This document shows positions 55,473 to 63,268 of a stretch of 64,000 nucleotides of DNA, piece by piece. The stretch comes from Malikia sp. (GTDB lineage: Bacteria; Pseudomonadota; Gammaproteobacteria; Burkholderiales; Burkholderiaceae_C). Where the stretch lies: contig NZ_JAQTZS010000012.1 of the NCBI RefSeq assembly GCF_028687635.1, positions 23,267 to 87,266 of the forward strand, given 5' to 3'. Each line of letters begins with the position of its first letter. Position 1 is the stretch's first letter. Below the pieces are notes generated by a model. That model did not search any database, was not told the origin of the DNA, and saw only the letters and a program-made list of their open reading frames with translations. A program made the position numbers and the translations under genes.

Positions 55473-56309
55473 TTATAATCCGAAAACACGAAAACGATGC
55501 GCATATGCACGCAGCAGAAGTTGGCATTGATCATATGAGCAGCCCAAGTGATGGGATCTCAGTTGCAGCAACTGAATCGCCTCGGAAGCCCTCCGATTTA
55601 CCATGAGAGATTTCACCAAATTTCGCGCATGCTTGTGTTTGATGATCTCAGCGTTTGCGGAAGCCAACCATGCCGTCAAGGTTGGTTCATCAAAAATATG
55701 CGTGAAGTTGTGCATCCCATGGAAACCGAAACTTGGATGGTAGTAACCATATTCGCAGCCGAAGTCCTTGGCCATCTCTAGTGGTGCGAAGCGGATACCA
55801 TGCAGTTGCTCTAATTCGGCGCGCCGCTGCACGCAGATCAACATGTCTTCGGGCTCGGTAATGTCAAGATCTTGCATAGACGCGAGGGCGTCGAGCAAGC
55901 GCCTTGAGCGTAGCGAGAAGCCGCCGTTGCCCACCATGCCAGGGTGGCCACCGTGGTACCAGGGCGGGCCGATGTAGTCCATCGACAGAAAGTCCGGCCG
56001 CCACAGTTCGGGGTGTGTGATAAACCCGTCCCACTGCACGATCAGCACATGTGAGGTGCGAACATGCGGCACTAGCTCTCGCAAAACGATGCGGTTGTAG
56101 TCCTTGATGCCTTGCAGTGGTGGTGTGTCAATCCATCGTACACCTGACGGCATGAGATGTTGTGCTTGCTCGCCCTGTGGCCCTAGGAACATCGCGTCAC
56201 CGAAGCGCGCGGCGGTCAAGCAGCGCTCCATCGCGAAGCGAGCCAGAGGTACCGTACGCGTGTCCACGCAGCACAGTGTCACGTCAGGCAGGTCAAGTAC
56301 TGGGGGCAT
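55473..56309 (-). CDS. DUF5672 family glycan-related protein, 278 aa
   Basis: The family pattern is seen in LPDVTLCCVDTRTVPLARFAMERCL, YNRIVLRELVPHV, HVLIVQWDGFITHPELW, DYIGPPWYHGGHPGMVGNGGFSLRSRRLLDAL and EPEDMLICVQRR. The QWDGF and GNGGFSLRS motifs resemble glycosyltransferases. It shares TGATG with hldD upstream and so belongs to the LPS operon. Activity unproven. Confidence 0.78.
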   Translation of the reverse strand: MPPVLDLPDVTLCCVDTRTVPLARFAMERCLTAARFGDAMFLGPQGEQAQHLMPSGVRWIDTPPLQGIKDYNRIVLRELVPHVRTSHVLIVQWDGFITHPELWRPDFLSMDYIGPPWYHGGHPGMVGNGGFSLRSRRLLDALASMQDLDITEPEDMLICVQRRAELEQLHGIRFAPLEMAKDFGCEYGYYHPSFGFHGMHNFTHIFDEPTLTAWLASANAEIIKHKHARNLVKSLMVNRRASEAIQLLQLRSHHLGCSYDQCQLLLRAYAHRFRVFGL

Positions 56310-57292
56310 CAGCGGTACGTATCAGTTTGGGTCAGATATTGATCCACGTAGTCAGTCACCCCTCGCTCAAGCGAGTGAAAGGACACATCGAACCCAACTG
56401 CTCGCAGCTTCGCCATCTGCGCCTCCGTGAAGTATTGGTAATTAGGCCGAATGCTCTCCGGCATATCCACGAACTCGATCTTCACCGGCTTGTCCAGCGC
56501 AGCACCGATGGCATTCATCAGGTCGACGAAAGAGCGCGCCTTGCCGGTGCCGAGGTTGAACAGGCCGCTGACCTGCGGATGGTCCATCAGCCACAGCATC
56601 ACGGCCGTGCAGTCCTTGACATAGACGAAATCGCGCAGCTGGGCGCCGTCGGCGTAGCCCTCCCTGTGCGACTTGAACAGGCGGATGGTTTCGCCATGTG
56701 CGATCAGTTCGGTATTCTTGGCCACCAGGCTGCGCATGTCGCCCTTGTGGTATTCGTTCGGTCCGTAGACGTTGAAGAACTTCATGCCGGCCCATTGCGG
56801 CGGGCAGTTACCCTCGGCGGCACGCTCCACCGCCCATTTGTCGAACTGATGCTTGGACCAGCCGTACAGGTTGAGCGGCGCCAGCTGGTCCAGTGCGTCG
56901 GGGCGCTGGTCGTCATTGAAGCCCTGGCTGCCGTCGCCGTAGGTGGCGGCAGACGAAGCGTAGATCAGCGGCGTGCCGGTGCGGGTGCACCAGTTCCACC
57001 AGAACATGGAGGCATGCAGGTTGACGCGCAGGATCTCGTCGCCATCGGTCGAGGTGGTGGACGAATTGGCCCCCATGTGGAACACCGCATCGGCCTGGGC
57101 CGGCAGGCGCGCCAGCAGGGCGTCGAGATCACGGTAATCGACCAGGTCCAGGAAGCGTCGCTTGGCGATGTTCTTCCACTTGCCCTGTGTGCCCAGGTCG
57201 TCGACCAGCAGCAGGTCGGTGCGACCACGCGCGTTGAGGTCTGCGACGATATTGGAGCCGATGAATCCCGCTGCCCCGGTAACTATTATCAT
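56309..57292 (-). CDS. hldD: ADP-L-glycero-D-manno-heptose 6-epimerase, 327 aa
   Basis: Short-chain dehydrogenase fold with VTGAAGFIGSNIVADLNARG, SSAATYGDG and the catalytic YGWSK. Also FNVYGPNEYHKGDMRSLV and GLFNLGTGKARSF, specific to HldD/RfaD. It makes ADP-L-glycero-heptose for the LPS inner core, the last step of the route encoded here. Confidence 0.96.
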   Translation of the reverse strand: MIIVTGAAGFIGSNIVADLNARGRTDLLLVDDLGTQGKWKNIAKRRFLDLVDYRDLDALLARLPAQADAVFHMGANSSTTSTDGDEILRVNLHASMFWWNWCTRTGTPLIYASSAATYGDGSQGFNDDQRPDALDQLAPLNLYGWSKHQFDKWAVERAAEGNCPPQWAGMKFFNVYGPNEYHKGDMRSLVAKNTELIAHGETIRLFKSHREGYADGAQLRDFVYVKDCTAVMLWLMDHPQVSGLFNLGTGKARSFVDLMNAIGAALDKPVKIEFVDMPESIRPNYQYFTEAQMAKLRAVGFDVSFHSLERGVTDYVDQYLTQTDTYR

Positions 57293-57312
57293 TTAATTAA
57301 TCCTTTTGGAAA

Positions 57313-59061
57313 TTATATCGATAAATTTGCCGATTGAATCCGCACCATGCCAGCATAAGCACCGTTCTTGGCCATCAGCGCTTCATGGCTGCCTTGCTCG
57401 ATGATGCGTCCCTCGGACATGACACAGATGAGGTCGGCGTTGCGGATCGTGCTCAGGCGGTGCGCGATCAGGATCAGGGTCTTGGCGTGGCGCAGATCCT
57501 CGATCGAGCGCTGCACCACGGCTTCGGATTCGGAGTCGAGCGCCGAGGTGGCTTCGTCGAAGATCCAGATCGCGGCATCGCGGTACAGCGCGCGTGCAAT
57601 GGCCAGCCGTTGGCGCTGGCCACCCGACAGCATGCTGCCGTTGGTGCCGACCAGAGCGTCCATGCCTTCGGGCAACTTGCTGACATGGTTCCAGAGGTTG
57701 GCGGCGCGCAGGCATTGCTCGATCTTGGCCCGGTCCACGCCCAGCGGACTGGCGTAGGCCACGTTCTGCGCGATGCTGCCATCGAACAGCACGATGTCCT
57801 GCGACACCACGGCGAAGTGCCGCCGCAGGCTGGCGAGCTTGAGCGATTCGATCGGCTGGCCATCGAGCAGCACCTCGCCGCTGTTGACATGGGCAAAGCG
57901 CAGCAGGGTATTGACCACCGTGGTCTTGCCGGCCCCCGATGAACCGACCAAGGCCACGGTCTGTCCGGGCGCGATGTGCAAGTCCAGGCCATCGAGCGAA
58001 GGCGTGGCTGCCTCCTCGTATTGCACCTTGACCTGGTTGAAGTCGATACGCCCTTGGCAATGAGGCAGGTCCTGCGTGCCATGGTCGGGCTCCTGCGGCG
58101 CATCCATCAAGGAAAAAGCGCCACGCGCAGTAATCAATGCGCCAGTGATCGGCTGGTAGACATCGGTCAGGTGGCGCATGGGTGAGATCGTCATCAGCAA
58201 GGCCGTGACGAAGGACACGAACTCACCCACCGTGGCCGAACCCTGGCTGGCCTGCCACAGCGCCAGCGTGATGATGATGGACACACCAATAGCCGCCACC
58301 ACCTGGGTGGCGGGCGTCACCAGCGAACTGGTGGCGACCTGCTTCAAGGTCATGCGGCGGAACTGGGCCGCCTCGGCATCGAAGCGCTTGAGCTCGAAAT
58401 CAGCCGCGTCGAAAGTGCGCACGACACGCCAGGCCCGCGCATTGTCGTCCACCGTATTGACCAGCCGCTGCTGCGAGCGGTACTGGGCCTCGCCGACCTT
58501 GCCCAGCCGCTTTTGCACCAGCTTGATCGTTATGCCAAGCAGAGGCATCGAAATGAAGGACAGCAGCGTGAGCTGCCAGTTGAGATAGAGCAGATAGCCG
58601 ACCAGGAACAGCAAGGTGGTTGCGTCCTTGACAAAGGTGATCAGCGAATTGCCGATCACCTGCGAGGCGGACTGCGGGTCGCTGATGACCTTGGTCACCG
58701 CCAGGCCCGGGCTGACTTGGGTGAACAATTTGGCGTCGGCGCGCAGCAGGGCGCGCATGAGGTCGCGACGCAAATCGAGCACCATGGCCGAGGTAGCCGA
58801 TGTCATGACATAGGTACCCGAGAAGTTGAACACCCCGCGCACCAGGAACAACCCAATGATGATGACCGGTACCGACCAAAGCGGAAACTTCAGCCCTTCC
58901 TGGAAACCCGAATCGATCAGCTTCTTGAACAGCGCCGGGATGACTGGCTCGACCGCCGAACTAAGCAGGAAAAACACCAGCGATGCCCCGAGCATTCGCC
59001 ACTGCCGCTTGGCATAGACCACCAGGCGCTTGCCGGTGTCCTTCAGTTCCATCTGCTTCAT
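57313..59061 (-). CDS. msbA: MsbA-like lipid A export ABC transporter, 582 aa
   Basis: Six membrane helices followed by an ABC ATPase with Walker A VGSSGAGKTTVV, signature LSGGQRQRLAIARAL, Walker B IWIFDEATSALD and the H-loop LIAHRLST. It probably flips lipid A-core. The start at 59061 overlaps the heptosyltransferase stop by 4 bp, and hldD follows 20 bp downstream. Other exporters of this fold cannot be excluded, but the LPS context favours MsbA. Confidence 0.88.
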   Translation of the reverse strand: MKQMELKDTGKRLVVYAKRQWRMLGASLVFFLLSSAVEPVIPALFKKLIDSGFQEGLKFPLWSVPVIIIGLFLVRGVFNFSGTYVMTSATSAMVLDLRRDLMRALLRADAKLFTQVSPGLAVTKVISDPQSASQVIGNSLITFVKDATTLLFLVGYLLYLNWQLTLLSFISMPLLGITIKLVQKRLGKVGEAQYRSQQRLVNTVDDNARAWRVVRTFDAADFELKRFDAEAAQFRRMTLKQVATSSLVTPATQVVAAIGVSIIITLALWQASQGSATVGEFVSFVTALLMTISPMRHLTDVYQPITGALITARGAFSLMDAPQEPDHGTQDLPHCQGRIDFNQVKVQYEEAATPSLDGLDLHIAPGQTVALVGSSGAGKTTVVNTLLRFAHVNSGEVLLDGQPIESLKLASLRRHFAVVSQDIVLFDGSIAQNVAYASPLGVDRAKIEQCLRAANLWNHVSKLPEGMDALVGTNGSMLSGGQRQRLAIARALYRDAAIWIFDEATSALDSESEAVVQRSIEDLRHAKTLILIAHRLSTIRNADLICVMSEGRIIEQGSHEALMAKNGAYAGMVRIQSANLSI

Positions 59062-60113
59062 GCTACGGCGACCGATGTTGGCGGCATGATCAGGTTCAGC
59101 ACCTGATCGACCGAAATATCGGACAAGCTGGCGGCCCGGACGTTGTACATGCGCGCGGGATCCTGGTCGAGCGTGCCGCGAGCGCCGATCAGGACATAGC
59201 TGGGACGACCGACTGCAGCGGCCACGTTGATCATGCCGGTGTCGTTGCCGACGCAGACATCCGCCACCCTGAGCGCCGCGGCACTGCCCAGCACAGGCGC
59301 ATCGGTGATGATGGCAAAGGCATGGCGCGCAGCCTGCGGGACCAAGGCCTCGATGTCCTTGGCCAGCTGCACTTCGGCTGGGCCGCCAACCAGCACGACA
59401 CCGGCGCCGCGTTCGATCAGGCGCTGTGCCAGTTCGGCATACCGCTTGACGCCCCACTGCTTGTGGGTTTCGCTGGTGCCAATGGCAAAGGCATGGAGCG
59501 GTCTGGGCAGATGCGCCAGTCGCTGCTGCATCTGCAGCAGCAGATCGGCTGGTGGCTCCAGGCTCGGCACGATGGGCTGCTGGCAAAATCCATGAGCGAC
59601 CATGAAGGCGCTGGCCTCGGGGTAGACGGCCAGTGAAGACCCCTGATAGGCTGGGATGTACGGGCCTTGGCTGAGGCACAGGCGTTGCAGCGGCTTGTAG
59701 CCGAAGCCGATGCGGATCGGGATGCCGCTCATGGCGGCAATCAGACCTCGGCTGATACGGCCCGAGAGCAGCACGATGCGATCGAAACGCCCCTGCTTGA
59801 GTTGCCGGGCCATGCGCCACATGCCCAACAGACCGGCGTGACGCCCCTTGCGCTTTTCACCGCGACGTGGGCGGTGGTCGTGGTCGATCACGGCCTCGAC
59901 CCAGGGCTCCTTGCCGATGAAGGCACGCGTCAGCGTGGAGGGCTGCGCCACGACCGTGACCTGGCCACCCTGGCTCTGCTCGGCAATCGCCTTGAAGTAC
60001 TGGATGTGCCAGATCAGGTCGCCAATGCCGGTGTACTGCAGCAGGACCACGGTACGCGGACGCTTGTCGTTGGTGGGGAGCATGGATAAGCAGGAGGAGA
60101 AAGAGGTCAACAT
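59058..60113 (-). CDS. GT9 ADP-heptose:LPS heptosyltransferase, 351 aa
   Basis: GT9 features: VVLLQYTGIGDLIWHIQYFKAI at the N-terminus, FAIGTSETHKQWGVKRYAELAQRLIERGAGVVLVGGPAEVQLA, and CVGNDTGMINVAAAVGRPSYVLIGARGTLDQDP. It adds heptose to the LPS inner core; whether it acts as WaaC, WaaF or another is unclear. The start at 60113 has AGG 4 nt upstream; an ATG at 60083 is equally plausible. First gene of the leftward LPS operon. Confidence 0.82.
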   Translation of the reverse strand: MLTSFSSCLSMLPTNDKRPRTVVLLQYTGIGDLIWHIQYFKAIAEQSQGGQVTVVAQPSTLTRAFIGKEPWVEAVIDHDHRPRRGEKRKGRHAGLLGMWRMARQLKQGRFDRIVLLSGRISRGLIAAMSGIPIRIGFGYKPLQRLCLSQGPYIPAYQGSSLAVYPEASAFMVAHGFCQQPIVPSLEPPADLLLQMQQRLAHLPRPLHAFAIGTSETHKQWGVKRYAELAQRLIERGAGVVLVGGPAEVQLAKDIEALVPQAARHAFAIITDAPVLGSAAALRVADVCVGNDTGMINVAAAVGRPSYVLIGARGTLDQDPARMYNVRAASLSDISVDQVLNLIMPPTSVAVA

Positions 60114-60219
60114 TTTGCCTGACGCCACCTGCAAGCCATGAGTCGGATACGGGGCACAAGACGGAAGTCGGCTGTGATTTACCCTGACAATAGGAAGATT
60201 GCATGTCTGGCACCCCGTC

Positions 60220-60789
60220 ATGAATTCCCTTTTTTTGCACAATCTGGCCGAGCAGGTCGCCCTGCTCCAGTCCTTGCAAGCTCTTGATACTGCGGTCAAT
60301 CAAGCTGCCGCGCTCGCCACGCAAGCCCTGCATTCGGGCGGCAAGCTGCTGTTCTGCGGCAATGGTGGCTCGGCGGCCGACAGCCAGCATCTGGCGGCCG
60401 AACTGACTGGTCGCTTCATCAAGGACCGCAAGCCGCTGGCGGCGCTCGCGCTGTCCACCGACACCTCGGCGCTGACCTGCATCGCCAACGACTACTCGTT
60501 CGACGAGGTGTTCGCGCGCCAGGTGCTGGGCCTGGGTCGCGCCGGCGATGTGCTGGTGGGCATTTCGACCTCGGGCAACTCGCGCAACGTGATCCGCGCC
60601 GTCGAGGAGGCCAAGGCCCTGGGCATGTCGGTGATCGGTCTGCTGGGTCGCGACGGCGGCGCCTTGCGCGAGCTGTGCGATGTGCCCATCGTCGTGCCGA
60701 GCCCGGCCACGGCGCGCATCCAGGAGGCGCATATCCTGATCGGACACACCCTGTGCGGGCTGATCGAGCAGCAGCTCGGCCTGGTCTGA
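60220..60789 (+). CDS. gmhA: Sedoheptulose 7-phosphate isomerase, 189 aa
   Basis: SIS fold with [40 protein letters not shown] and [17 protein letters not shown], typical of GmhA. It starts the ADP-heptose route. The ATG at 60220 gives the usual length; a TTG at 60199 preceded by AGGAAG would add 7 residues. It is divergent from the heptosyltransferase gene. Confidence 0.92.
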   Translation: MNSLFLHNLAEQVALLQSLQALDTAVNQAAALATQALHSGGKLLFCGNGGSAADSQHLAAELTGRFIKDRKPLAALALSTDTSALTCIANDYSFDEVFARQVLGLGRAGDVLVGISTSGNSRNVIRAVEEAKALGMSVIGLLGRDGGALRELCDVPIVVPSPATARIQEAHILIGHTLCGLIEQQLGLV

Positions 60790-60834
60790 CCTCGGTCTGC
60801 GCCCCGCAGGCCACGCTTTGAACGGTTTTCCCTT

Positions 60835-61776
60835 ATGACACTGTATTCACCACCCGGCCGGCCCCTCGTGGCGGCTCGCCGCGTCCTGGTCGTTGGCGAC
60901 GTGATGCTGGACCGCTACTGGTTCGGCACCGTCGAGCGCATCTCGCCCGAAGCCCCGGTTCCCGTGCTGCATGTGCAGCGCGAGGAAGAACGCATGGGTG
61001 GCGCCGCCAACGTGGCGCTCAACGTCAAGACCCTGGGCGGCCAGGTGACGCTGCTGAGCATGGTGGGCCAGGATGAACCCGCGCAGCGCCTGCAGGCGCT
61101 GCTGCACCAGCAAGGCATCGCCACCGTGCTGGGCCAGGATCCGAGCCTGCAGACCATCGTCAAGCTGCGCCTGATCGGGCGCGCCCAGCAGCTGCTGCGC
61201 GTGGACTTCGAGCAGGAGCCCGACCACGAGGTGCTGTCCCAGATGCTGACCGATTTCGCGCGCGAACTGCCCCGGCATGACGTGGTGCTGTTCTCGGACT
61301 ATGGCAAGGGGGGCCTGGCGCATATTCCGCGCATGATCGAACTGGCGCGTGCCGCCGGCAAGCCGGTGCTGGTCGACCCCAAGGGCAGCGACTACGCGCG
61401 CTACGCCGGTGCCAGCGTGATCACGCCCAACCGCGCCGAGCTGATGCAGGTGGTGGGCAGCTGGCAGGACGAGGCCGAACTGGAACGCAAGGCGCAGAGC
61501 CTGCGCGAGCGCCTGGGCCTGCGGGCGCTGCTGCTGACGCGGTCCGAGGAAGGCATGTCGCTGTTCGAGGCCGACCGGGTATCCCATGTCAAGGCCCAGG
61601 TGCGCGAGGTGGCCGATGTGACCGGCGCCGGCGACACCGTGATCGCGACCCTGGCATTGATGCTCTGCTGCGGCCTGCCGCTGCAGCAAGCGATGGAGCA
61701 CGCCAACCGCGCCGGTGGCCTGGTGGTGGCCAAGTTCGGCACCGCGACCGTGAGCTACGAGGAGCTTTTTGCATGA
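60835..61776 (+). CDS. rfaE1: D-glycero-beta-D-manno-heptose-7-phosphate kinase, 313 aa
   Basis: PfkB-family kinase corresponding to the N-terminal half of E. coli HldE: RVLVVGDVMLDRYWFGTVERISPEAPVPVLHV, MGGAANVALNVKTLGG, VITPNRAEL, and DVTGAGDTVIATLALML with the catalytic Asp. Stands alone here; the other half is in the next gene, which overlaps by 4 bp. Confidence 0.93.
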   Translation: MTLYSPPGRPLVAARRVLVVGDVMLDRYWFGTVERISPEAPVPVLHVQREEERMGGAANVALNVKTLGGQVTLLSMVGQDEPAQRLQALLHQQGIATVLGQDPSLQTIVKLRLIGRAQQLLRVDFEQEPDHEVLSQMLTDFARELPRHDVVLFSDYGKGGLAHIPRMIELARAAGKPVLVDPKGSDYARYAGASVITPNRAELMQVVGSWQDEAELERKAQSLRERLGLRALLLTRSEEGMSLFEADRVSHVKAQVREVADVTGAGDTVIATLALMLCCGLPLQQAMEHANRAGGLVVAKFGTATVSYEELFA

Positions 61777-62813
61777 GCCATCTGATGGACAAGGTCTGCC
61801 CGCGCAAGGAGCTGCCGGCACGCCTGGCGGCCTTGCCGCGTCCGCTGGTGTTCACCAACGGCGTGTTCGACGTGCTGCACCGTGGCCATGTCAGCTACCT
61901 GCACCAGGCCGCCGCGCTGGGCGGCTCGCTGATCGTGGCGGTCAATTCCGATGCATCGGCCAGGATGCTGGGCAAGGGACCGGACCGGCCGCTGAACCGG
62001 GCCGAGGACCGCGCCGCCGTGCTGGCCGGGCTGGCGTCGGTGACGCTGGTGACCTTCTTCGACGAGCGCACGCCGGTCGAGCTGATCCAGGAAATCCGGC
62101 CCGACCTCTACGTCAAGGGCGGCGACTACGACATGGAACAGCTGGAGGAAACCCGCGTCGTGCGCAGCTGGGGCGGCGACGCGCTGGCGATCCCCTTCGT
62201 CGACGGCTACTCGACCACCTCGCTGGTCAAGCGCATCCGCGCCGGCGACAGCGCTGCGGCACCGCGCAAGGCGGCCTTCCTCGACCGCGACGGCGTGATC
62301 AACCTGGACCGGGCCTATGTCAGCCGCTGGGAGGATTTCGAGTTCGTGCCAGGTGCGATCGACGCCCTGCGCCGACTGAAAAAAGCTGGCTACGCCCTGG
62401 TGGTGGTGACCAACCAGTCCGGCATCGCGCGCGGCTACTACACCGAGGCGCAATACCAGGCCCTGACCGCCGCCATGAAGCAGGCACTGCTAGACGCTGG
62501 CGCGGCGGTCGATGCGGTCTACCACTGCCCGCACCACTCCAAGGGCGAGATGGCGGAACTGGCCATCGACTGCGACTGCCGCAAGCCCGCGCCCGGCATG
62601 ATCCTGCGCGCCGCGAAGGAGCTGAACCTGTCGCTGGCCAACTCGATCCTGGTCGGCGACAAGCCGTCCGACATCCAGGCCGCGCGCGCCGCTGGCGTCG
62701 GCAAGGCCTATATCGTGCAGTCGGACAACGCTGAATCGACCACGGGTCTGGCGGGAGCCGATGCGGCCTACGCCGACCTTCGAGGCTGCGTCGAGGCCAT
62801 CCTGATCGCTTGA
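61773..62813 (+). CDS. rfaE2-gmhB: Fused heptose-1-phosphate adenylyltransferase and heptose-bisphosphate phosphatase (RfaE2-GmhB), 346 aa
   Basis: Residues 1 to about 158 are the HldE C-terminal nucleotidyltransferase (LVFTNGVFDVLHRGHVSYL with HRGH 36-39; YVKGGDYDMEQLEET). After a short linker, residues about 166-346 are GmhB (HAD: AAFLDRDGVINLDR with Asp171 and Asp173; VVTNQSGIARGYY; CPHH and CDCRKPAPGM zinc ligands; VGDKPSDIQAA). One protein thus carries the phosphatase and the adenylyltransferase, two consecutive steps. It overlaps the kinase gene by 4 bp. Confidence 0.92.
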   Translation: MSHLMDKVCPRKELPARLAALPRPLVFTNGVFDVLHRGHVSYLHQAAALGGSLIVAVNSDASARMLGKGPDRPLNRAEDRAAVLAGLASVTLVTFFDERTPVELIQEIRPDLYVKGGDYDMEQLEETRVVRSWGGDALAIPFVDGYSTTSLVKRIRAGDSAAAPRKAAFLDRDGVINLDRAYVSRWEDFEFVPGAIDALRRLKKAGYALVVVTNQSGIARGYYTEAQYQALTAAMKQALLDAGAAVDAVYHCPHHSKGEMAELAIDCDCRKPAPGMILRAAKELNLSLANSILVGDKPSDIQAARAAGVGKAYIVQSDNAESTTGLAGADAAYADLRGCVEAILIA

Positions 62814-62822
62814 GAACTGCGG

Positions 62823-63239
62823 ATCAGAGCAGGCGACGGCGCCCTATCCCCAATTGCTTGGCCAGCAAGAAACGCAGGTGGTAGCGCCACTTGCTCATGT
62901 AGACCTTGAGCTTGCGGCCCAGGGGATAGCGCCGGTAGTCGCTGCGACCGCCGATCGTTCAGCCGCAGGCAGGGCTTGGCATTCTTGCCCAGCCGGCTGA
63001 GTTTGACGAGATCCCAATGTTCCGGGTTTCTCCCCACAACGCCAGGGTGCTGGCCGACAGGATGGGTTCCGGGGCGAAATCGTCTTCGAGGATCAGTGCA
63101 CAGTCCAAGTCGCGTTCGACGAGCAGCTGCCAGCAACGCAGGTGACTCAGGAAGCAACCCAGCTCGCCGGCCGTCAGACGCCGGAACCATTCCCCATGCG
63201 GTGCCGGATGCGGGTTGAGTCGGCTCAACCAGTCAGGTT
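62823..63239 (-). pseudogene. Glycosyltransferase family 25 (LPS) fragment, frameshifted and IS-truncated
   Basis: Three reading frames together give a GT25 C-terminal part: GEWFRRLTAGELGCFLSHLRCWQLLVERDLDCALILEDDFAPEP, then after a shift near 63030 HWDLVKLSRLGKNAKPCLRLN, then after another near 62950 YRRYPLGRKLKVYMSKWRYHL ending at a stop at 62823. The N-terminal part is cut off where the IS605-type element ends (about 63239). It is non-functional as it stands. Confidence 0.75.
63213..63230. repeat. Hairpin beside the IS605-type insertion point
   Basis: GGTTGAG-TCGG-CTCAACC, a perfect 7-bp stem, lies about 9 bp outside the element end within the GT25 fragment. It may be chance or part of the insertion target. 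Confidence 0.4.
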
Positions 63240-63246
63240 GACATCC

Positions 63247-63268
63247 TCCCCTGTCTAAAGGCAGGGGA
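63247..63268 (-). ncRNA. Right-end hairpin, probable 3' part of the TnpB guide (omega/reRNA)
   Basis: TnpB nucleases use an RNA made from the 3' end of tnpB and the right end. The 7-bp stem here lies at the expected place. The full RNA boundaries cannot be set by eye; the guide would be the adjoining GT25 sequence just below 63239. Confidence 0.4.
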
